Under the pieces are notes generated by a model, which saw nothing but the letters and a program-made list of their open reading frames with translations, was not told the origin of the DNA and did no database searches. Source: CAZVJA01 sp964626885 (lineage in GTDB: Bacteria; Planctomycetota; Planctomycetia; Planctomycetales; Planctomycetaceae). Taken from it: a DNA stretch of 13,206 nt. Every line of letters begins with the position of its first letter. Positions within the stretch are counted from its first letter, which is position 1. The DNA lies in contig CAZVJA010000142.1 in the NCBI GenBank assembly GCA_964626885.1, positions 1 to 13,206 of the forward strand, in the 5' to 3' direction. A program made the translations under genes and the position numbers. Shown here piece after piece: positions 7,480-13,206 of this stretch.

Positions 7480-10400
7480 CTATTTCAGCGAACTCAAGTA
7501 CGAGATGAGATCCGCCGCCTGTTGAGCGGTCAGGTCGCGCACCTGCAGTTCGGGCATCAACGAGGCCCGCTGGCCGGCGATCCGTTCCACTTCGGCCGCC
7601 GCGATCGGGATAAGCTTTCCTTCCACATCCTTGAGCACGACCTCTTTGCCGTCCTTCTTGACAAGCAGACCGGTGTGCAGCCGGCCGCTTTTCGTTTCGA
7701 CGACGTAGGTCACGAATTTTGGATCGATGAACTTCGACGGTTCGAGAATGCTTTCGAGCAGTTGTTCACGGCTGTACTTCTTGCCAATCTGTGTGAGGTC
7801 GGGTCCAAGCTCTTTTCCGGCATTTTGAACGCGGTGACAGTTCTTACATTGCACGCTGGCCGTCTCGAAAAACAGGCGGCGGCCGCTTTCAACGTCTCCG
7901 GTCAAATTTAGAATCTGCTCCGGACGGACCGACGTTCCAAGACGCATGATCCGCTTTTCTTCGGGGAGATGCTTCTCGAACAGATCCCGGACGGGAATAG
8001 ACGCGTGTTGCGCCCCTTTCTCGACAGCGAGCGCGCTCACGGCTTGTGAGAGGAGTTGACGATCCACGGCTCGCAGCAGGCGCAGGGCGCCGCTGGTCGT
8101 CGACAACAACTGTTCCACGGCGGCGCTGGAATCGGGAGTGGGGCTGTTCGATTCTTTCAATCGATCGAGTAACACAGCTTCTTCTTTGACTCGTTGCAGA
8201 ACGGCGCCGCTCACCGGTGCATCGGTTTTGGCATTCGACGGTAACGAGGCGATCCAGTCTTCCAGGAGCGCGACCCCCACCGGATCGACCATTTGCGACC
8301 CGATGTGCGGCATGCGTCCCGTGCCGATTTTGGAGACACGATACAGCAGCGCCGAGCGGTACGGATCGCCGGGAGCGATCACGTGTACGCCGGCTATTCC
8401 GAAATCCCCTTGTGTGGGGCGATAGCCAACCATCGTGGTCTGGTCGAGCGGCAGGTCGTATTGCATCTTCGACAGGACGGCGCTCCCGGCATGCATGCGG
8501 TGACAGTGCGCGCAGTTCACATGCAAATAGGCACGGGCTCGTTGCTCCAGATCGGCTGAGATATTGCGCGGGTCCGCCAGCGCGGGTCGCTTGTCCTGAG
8601 GAACCGACGGCGTGCACAATCCGATGTGGAAGAACGTTTCCAATTGCGATGCGTTCTGGCCGCCGTAATCGTGATCCCGGTTCAGTTGCGGCAGCTGGAA
8701 TGCCAGCGCCGAGCCGGACCACGGATTGTGACAACGAAGACACTCCGTACGGCTGGCGAAATGCCACGTCCGCTTTCGCATTCCGCCGGGTGCGTCGGTA
8801 TCGAGCATCGAGTAAGGTCGATCCTCGCCAGAGGCGTCGATCAGTTCCGCATCGGTCTGTTGGTTGTTCCATGCGTAGGTGTACGCCCGCCATTCGATGC
8901 CGTTGTAATGGAGCAGTTGCGTCTCCATGCGACGTTGCTGCCGTGGGCCCAACTCGACCGGAACCGACAACGTCTTCGCCAGCACGGAGTCTTTCGGGAA
9001 TTTCCAATTGGCTTCAGTTGTGTCGATGTGCGCCTCGCCCGGTATCGCAGCGAACCGCTCCGCGACCGCTCCGTCCTCCCATTGTTCCGCATTGATGGAG
9101 TAGGGGAGCACGCCCGGCGCGGGGGTTTGATCGGCCACCGACGTGAACAATCCTGATTCACTCAACCGCCGGGGAAATGTACTAGGGCGTTCACGATCCG
9201 GATTGGGAATCAGCCGGTGTATGGTGCCGCCGATATGATGCAGCAGGACGACTTCGCCCGCTTCGTCCTCGCCGAAACCGACAATCCGCAGCGTTGTGTC
9301 CGCCAGTTCCTTGTGAGCTGCAACTTTGCCGTTTTCCCAACGCAATCCCCAGATCTTACCGGTATCGTAATCGCCGTAGAGGAGTTGACCATGAAGTTCC
9401 GGCAATCGTGAACCGTAGTAAGTCGGCCCGCCGGTGATCGAAGACGATTCCGAGTGCGGATGATCGATGGTTGGCGCGAGGATGGGGGTCGGTCCGCGCG
9501 GCCATTCAGGATTGGTCGGCTGCCGTCCTTCCATGACCGCCCAGCCGTAATTGCCGCCGCGCTCGACCCGGATGAGCAGTTCCCACAGTTCCCAGCCGAC
9601 GTCCCCCACCCATAGGTCGCCCGACTTTCGATCAAAGCTCATCCGCCACGGATTGCGAAATCCGTACGCCCAAATCTCCGGTCGTGCCCCTTCCTGACCG
9701 ACAAACGGGTTATCCGGGGGGATGCGATAGTTTCGGCCATCTTCCGACCCGTCGACGTCGATCCGCAGCATCGATGAGAGCAGATCACCCACATCCTGCC
9801 CCGTTTGGAGAGTATCGGGAGGGTTCGGTCCCGCTCCGTCCCCGGTCGAGATGTAAAGATAGCCGTCCGGGCCGAATTTCAGACAGCAGCCGTTGTGCCC
9901 CCCCGAAAGCCAGGTGATGACGACCTGTTCGCTCTTGGGATCGATGCGTGGCGGATCGCTCTCCGAAACACGAAATCGCAGAATGCGCGTGCCATCCTTT
10001 TGCTCGGCGTCGCGAATGCAGCAGAGGTAGCAGTAGCGGTTCTCGGCGAACTTCGGATGGAAGGCGATGGCGTACACCTGCTTGACCCCCGCGATTTCCT
10101 TCGCGGTGTCGAGGATGAGATCGGCCGACTTGACGTTCGGATCATTCGGAAAAGAAAACACCTTGCCCGCCTGTTCGACGACGAAGAAGCGGTTTGTCCC
10201 CGGGGCCATCACGATGTCAACCGGCTGGTCGAACTTCAAATTCGGAAAGACCTGCTCGACGTCGTACGGCAGCGGCGGCTCGGGGGAGCCAGTGATCCGC
10301 GAGGTCGTCCAGGGAACCCGCTTCATAATGCCCACCGCGCTCGATGCCGGTTTCGTTTCGGCGGGCTTGGATGCTGCCGGCTCCGCTGCGTTGGCGAAGG

Positions 10401-10491
10401 ACGTACTCGAGGATGCGTACGGAAGCGAGATGGCGAGGAGGAGAGCGATACGCCGCGAGTTTGTGTTGGACAATGCCGATTCTCCCGTCAT
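7480..10491 (-). CDS. Secreted PQQ sugar-dehydrogenase-type protein with three c-type heme sites
   Basis: The protein has 1003 residues. A Sec leader (SRRIALLLAISLPYA) precedes ~residues 75-430, a six-bladed propeller of the soluble glucose dehydrogenase (GSDH) family: FHPKFAENRY, GGHNGCCLKFGPDGYLYISTGDG (His199 a candidate catalytic base), YGFRNPWRMSFD and GGNYGWAVMEG. Residues ~440-755 are a second module with CLRCH (584-588), CAHCH (660-664) and a candidate axial Met727 in GRMPHIG. A helical stretch leads to the C-terminal heme domain of Planctomycetes/Verrucomicrobia type (~865-1003): CKNCH (882-886), GPDLTQIGKKYSREQLLESI, and SLMPEL with Met979. The expected role is periplasmic oxidation of a sugar or alcohol with PQQ, passing electrons to its own hemes. 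The ATG at 10491 has a poor ribosome site. A TTG at 10473, with GGAG 8 nt upstream, gives a cleaner signal peptide and may be the true start. The gene follows the ceramidase-like gene by 72 nt, probably in one operon. The substrate is unknown. Confidence 0.9.
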   Translation of the reverse strand: MTGESALSNTNSRRIALLLAISLPYASSSTSFANAAEPAASKPAETKPASSAVGIMKRVPWTTSRITGSPEPPLPYDVEQVFPNLKFDQPVDIVMAPGTNRFFVVEQAGKVFSFPNDPNVKSADLILDTAKEIAGVKQVYAIAFHPKFAENRYCYLCCIRDAEQKDGTRILRFRVSESDPPRIDPKSEQVVITWLSGGHNGCCLKFGPDGYLYISTGDGAGPNPPDTLQTGQDVGDLLSSMLRIDVDGSEDGRNYRIPPDNPFVGQEGARPEIWAYGFRNPWRMSFDRKSGDLWVGDVGWELWELLIRVERGGNYGWAVMEGRQPTNPEWPRGPTPILAPTIDHPHSESSSITGGPTYYGSRLPELHGQLLYGDYDTGKIWGLRWENGKVAAHKELADTTLRIVGFGEDEAGEVVLLHHIGGTIHRLIPNPDRERPSTFPRRLSESGLFTSVADQTPAPGVLPYSINAEQWEDGAVAERFAAIPGEAHIDTTEANWKFPKDSVLAKTLSVPVELGPRQQRRMETQLLHYNGIEWRAYTYAWNNQQTDAELIDASGEDRPYSMLDTDAPGGMRKRTWHFASRTECLRCHNPWSGSALAFQLPQLNRDHDYGGQNASQLETFFHIGLCTPSVPQDKRPALADPRNISADLEQRARAYLHVNCAHCHRMHAGSAVLSKMQYDLPLDQTTMVGYRPTQGDFGIAGVHVIAPGDPYRSALLYRVSKIGTGRMPHIGSQMVDPVGVALLEDWIASLPSNAKTDAPVSGAVLQRVKEEAVLLDRLKESNSPTPDSSAAVEQLLSTTSGALRLLRAVDRQLLSQAVSALAVEKGAQHASIPVRDLFEKHLPEEKRIMRLGTSVRPEQILNLTGDVESGRRLFFETASVQCKNCHRVQNAGKELGPDLTQIGKKYSREQLLESILEPSKFIDPKFVTYVVETKSGRLHTGLLVKKDGKEVVLKDVEGKLIPIAAAEVERIAGQRASLMPELQVRDLTAQQAADLISYLSSLK

Positions 10492-10563
10492 TCGTCGTGG
10501 CAGGTCAAAATCTTGTGGTGGGGAAAGCAGGGGGGAACTCTGAGTGGTGGTCTGGCAATGGGG

Positions 10564-11943
10564 TCAATTGGTTCCGAGTTCATGTACGAGATCCATCGCT
10601 GCTTCGGTTAGCACGCGGCCGGCCAAGGCATCGACGCGCGTGATCGAAGCTTCGTATCCTCCCGTTTCCATCGCTCGCGGTGTGACAATGTAACCGATAT
10701 ACCCATTGGCATATCCGACAAGGCAGGTCGATTTGCCGGTATCCTGCAGAATTCGCGAGCGGAGTTCTAGCGCGTACTCGACGAACAACTCACCTGGAAT
10801 GGCGACGTAGAGGACGTCTCCCACCTGCACGACCTGCACCTCGGCGTCGACGTGATCCTGCTTTTTCGACGGGTCTTCCGCAATCGCTTTCGCACGCATT
10901 ACGGCTGCCGCCAGCATCTGGTTTTTCGCTTCCAACACTTTGATGGCCGCCGCGCTTGCCCCCTTCAGTTCCGCTGCAAGAAGAGACGACTTTCCCCGCT
11001 CGAACGCTGCTTCCGCTTCCGCGACGGTCGGCACGGCCCGGCCGGTGAGTCGGACTTTTCGCGACGCCGCCTTTAACGGCAGGTTCTCGGCACAAGTAAT
11101 AAAGCCGCTGGTCTTGATGGCTTCCCCCGCGAGGGTACGGCCGATTCGTTCGATTTCCAGAAACGGATCGCCGCTGCGGTTGACGGTTACGTCGCCGCAG
11201 GCTCCTTGAGTGAAGATTGCGACACCGCCGAGCAGGCCTTCAATCGATCGCGACGCCGCGCCGGGGAACTCGCCCGATAAAAGTAAGTTCTTTGAGCCGA
11301 GCACCACCGGATGCCCCGTGAAGTTGAACAGCGTCGCGATCGTCTTGCGTCCATCCAACTCCTCAACGCGCAACACTCCCACCTGCGGGTCGATGACCTC
11401 GCTGTTCTTCTGCTGACGATTGGTCGTCGCCCCGACAAGGCGACCAGCTCCAAACCCGGCTCGCGCCGGCGCTCGCTGCCGCCACGCCTCGACTGCCGTC
11501 TCCGCGAATTGCTTCCGCAGAAACTTCTTGAGCGACGGCTCCTGGTCCGCTTCGCCCGGCTTGTTTTTCTGGTAATACGACGGGGCCGAATGATTGTGTG
11601 CGGCGCTGATGAGAATGTTCGATACGGGGATTTGCGTCTCTCGTGAAATGTCGTCCCGCACCAGGCCGACCAGTTCGGCATCAATCGCCATCAAGTCGGA
11701 GCCGATGAGGACCACCGTCGTCTTATCATTTTCGAGCACGAGGGCGCGGACGTAGATCTCGTCATGTGCTCCCTCAAAGTTTTGCAGGCGATCATTAAAG
11801 CCCCCCATTTGGGTGGGAAAGGGGGGGATGATGCTTCGCTTGGCCCCCCCGGCGAGCAGCTTGGCCTCGGCCGGTTGCACGGTTCCCCAAACTGCCATCA
11901 GGGCAAAACCGACTGCCAGCATGATCCGTCGAGATTGAAGCAT
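10564..11943 (-). CDS. Secreted neutral/alkaline ceramidase-like hydrolase
   Basis: The protein has 459 residues. The ATG at 11943 is preceded by GAGGGA with about 5 nt spacing. Residues 1-27 are a signal peptide (IMLAVGFALMAVWG, ending AEA). The rest matches the N-terminal catalytic domain of neutral ceramidases, zinc amidases that split ceramide into sphingoid base and fatty acid: GGAKRSIIPPFPTQMGGF, SAAHNHSAP (His116, His118), FNFTGHP (His211), TQGACGDVTVN, PGELFVEYA (Glu385) and YANGYIGYIVTP (Tyr415/Tyr418). These supply the His/His/Glu/Tyr zinc set. The position of the ceramidase nucleophilic serine (GDxSPN in characterised enzymes) reads GDVTVN, with Thr253. At 459 residues it also lacks the C-terminal Ig-like domain of ~650-residue ceramidases. 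It is the first gene of a likely operon with the PQQ dehydrogenase. A role in lipid or other amide hydrolysis is inferred; true ceramidase activity is uncertain. Confidence 0.85.
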   Translation of the reverse strand: MLQSRRIMLAVGFALMAVWGTVQPAEAKLLAGGAKRSIIPPFPTQMGGFNDRLQNFEGAHDEIYVRALVLENDKTTVVLIGSDLMAIDAELVGLVRDDISRETQIPVSNILISAAHNHSAPSYYQKNKPGEADQEPSLKKFLRKQFAETAVEAWRQRAPARAGFGAGRLVGATTNRQQKNSEVIDPQVGVLRVEELDGRKTIATLFNFTGHPVVLGSKNLLLSGEFPGAASRSIEGLLGGVAIFTQGACGDVTVNRSGDPFLEIERIGRTLAGEAIKTSGFITCAENLPLKAASRKVRLTGRAVPTVAEAEAAFERGKSSLLAAELKGASAAAIKVLEAKNQMLAAAVMRAKAIAEDPSKKQDHVDAEVQVVQVGDVLYVAIPGELFVEYALELRSRILQDTGKSTCLVGYANGYIGYIVTPRAMETGGYEASITRVDALAGRVLTEAAMDLVHELGTN

Positions 11944-12284
11944 CTGGTTCCCTCGTCGTTATGGATCGTATTCTCTTTACAGTTCTGCCCTGCCAATTCA
12001 TCGCGACGTTGATTCTTCGTGCTCGCACGCATCTTCGCAAGCGGTCTCTCCATTCTGGCACGGCCAATGGCGATCCGCCAGCACTTCGACGGCCGTTTTT
12101 GCCCGTCGAGCGCTGATTCGACCCGCGGTTCCTACGCTTCCTTTACCGTGTCAAATTACCGATGGCCGAATTTGATCAACAAACGTGCTTGAGAACGGCG
12201 ACGACGTCTTGTTACCCTGATGTGCACACAACGTGACTCTGAAGGGCACAATCACCGCCGTCACTCCCGCGGAAGGAACTCTCC
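11944..12284. other. Divergent intergenic region between the ceramidase-like and esterase genes
   Basis: These 341 nt separate two genes read outward and must hold both promoters. A 7-bp inverted repeat (12086-12092 and 12103-12109) with a 10-nt loop containing five Ts sits near the middle and could be an operator or RNA hairpin. I see no convincing -35/-10 pair for either direction and no open frame that looks coding. Confidence 0.5.
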
Positions 12285-13206
12285 ATGAAACGTCTGCTTG
12301 CCACCTTCGTCCTGCTGGCTGCCGTTGCCAACGTCTACGCGGCCGATAACAAAGATAAGAAAGAGGAAGGCAAGGATGCTTTGGCTCCGACGCACGAGAA
12401 CGTGGCTTACGGCCCGCATCCGCGGAATGTCCTCGATTTCTGGGAGGCGAAAGGGGACGGACCACGGCCGCTGCTGGTTTACATCCACGGTGGCGGCTGG
12501 GTCGCGGGGGATAAGAAGCAAAATGCCGACATAATCAAGCCGTTTCTCGACAAGGGGATCTCTTATGCTGCGATCAATTACCGTCTGACCGGCGAGGTGC
12601 CGTTGCCGGCTCCCGTGCACGACGCCGCCCGCGCGATTCAGTTCATCCGCTCGAAGGCGAAGGAATGGAACATCCGCAAGGACCGTATCGCGCTCACCGG
12701 CGGCAGCGCCGGAGCCTGCACGTCGATGTGGATTCTGCTGCACGACGATTTGGCCGACGCGAAATCATCCGATCCGGTCGCGCGCGAATCGACCCGCGTG
12801 ACCGCTGCCGCCGTGGCCGCCGGGCAAACGTCGATTGACCCCAATGTGATTGAAGGCTGGCTCGGTCCGAAAGTTCTCGACCATCGCATGATCTGGATGG
12901 CGGTCGGCGAGCCGACGATGGCCGAGGCGCTCAAGAATTACGACAAGCACAAGGCGCTGTATGTCGAGTTCTCGCCGTACAATCATCTCGACAAGAATGA
13001 CCCGCCGCTGTTGATGACCTACGGCAACGACATGACGCTCCCTTCAAAAGATGCTGGCCACGGCATCCATCATCCGGTATACGGCGTGAAGATGAAGGAA
13101 AAAGCTGACAAGGTCGGCCAGGAATGCCATCTGCTGATCGAGGGGCGGGCCGAATCGCGCTACAAGAATCCCAACGAGTTTCTGTTCGACAAACTGCTGG
13201 CACCGT
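12285..13206 (+). CDS. Secreted alpha/beta hydrolase (esterase/lipase-like), 3' end outside window
   Basis: The ATG at 12285 follows GGAAGGA with 7 nt spacing, an excellent ribosome site. The 307 visible residues begin with a Sec signal peptide (MKRLLATFVLLAAVANVYA, cleavage near residue 19) and a short lysine/glutamate-rich linker. Then comes an alpha/beta hydrolase of the carboxylesterase/HSL-like group: VYIHGGGWVAGDK (residues 66-78; HGGGW supplies the oxyanion hole), AINYRL at about 96-101, and the nucleophile elbow GGSAG with Ser141. Asp249 (YGNDM) and His262/His263 (GIHHP) are candidates for the rest of the triad, less certain. The sequence stays in frame to the last base and no stop is seen. 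The family is usually ~300-330 residues, so little is missing. It is read divergently from the ceramidase-like gene. Export together with that neighbour suggests a role in ester hydrolysis outside the cytoplasm. Confidence 0.9.
   Translation, partial: MKRLLATFVLLAAVANVYAADNKDKKEEGKDALAPTHENVAYGPHPRNVLDFWEAKGDGPRPLLVYIHGGGWVAGDKKQNADIIKPFLDKGISYAAINYRLTGEVPLPAPVHDAARAIQFIRSKAKEWNIRKDRIALTGGSAGACTSMWILLHDDLADAKSSDPVARESTRVTAAAVAAGQTSIDPNVIEGWLGPKVLDHRMIWMAVGEPTMAEALKNYDKHKALYVEFSPYNHLDKNDPPLLMTYGNDMTLPSKDAGHGIHHPVYGVKMKEKADKVGQECHLLIEGRAESRYKNPNEFLFDKLLAP

Noticed and set aside
7889..9007. 372-codon open frame on the minus strand within the dehydrogenase gene
   Set aside because: It is an overlapping frame of the real gene, Arg/Ser/Gly-rich with no recognisable domain, while the other frame carries clear heme and propeller motifs.

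Overview
The window looks like chromosomal DNA from a GC-rich member of the Planctomycetota, probably a Planctomycetaceae-like lineage. The main support is the gene content. There is a dehydrogenase ending in the c-type heme domain typical of Planctomycetes and Verrucomicrobia, a secreted neutral-ceramidase-like protein, a short sugar-phosphate isomerase/epimerase-type TIM barrel, a TMTC-like membrane protein with TPRs, and a secreted alpha/beta hydrolase. These are inferences from reading translations; no database search was possible.

Layout from left to right: (1) bases 3-1223 (+) are the C-terminal part of an RND efflux pump that enters from outside the window. (2) About 400 nt without a convincing gene follow. 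(3) 1630-3678 (+) encodes a polytopic GT-C/TMTC-like protein with six C-terminal TPRs. (4) Convergent to it, 3767-4780 (-) encodes an exported CX5R phosphatase fused to a cytochrome c'-like heme domain, with its own candidate -10 box at 4821-4826. (5) 4899-5684 (-) encodes a xylose-isomerase-like TIM barrel protein. (6) In the spacer after that gene's start lies an orphan C-terminal fragment of a cytochrome P450 (5807-5998, +). (7) 6214-7380 (+) is an unrecognised protein with a long acidic Pro/Val/Thr/Glu linker. (8) 10564-11943 and 7480-10491 (both -) form a likely two-gene operon: a ceramidase-like hydrolase, then a PQQ sugar-dehydrogenase-type protein with three CXXCH heme motifs. (9) Divergent from that pair, 12285 onward (+), is a secreted esterase-like alpha/beta hydrolase cut by the window end.

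Much of the region encodes exported proteins. The right-hand block (hydrolase, ceramidase-like protein, dehydrogenase with built-in hemes) fits periplasmic breakdown and oxidation of complex lipids or glycans, with electrons leaving through c-type cytochromes. The phosphatase-cytochrome fusion is the most unusual architecture. The P450 fragment is the clearest sign of gene decay or rearrangement. I saw no tRNA, rRNA, CRISPR array, insertion sequence or prophage gene.
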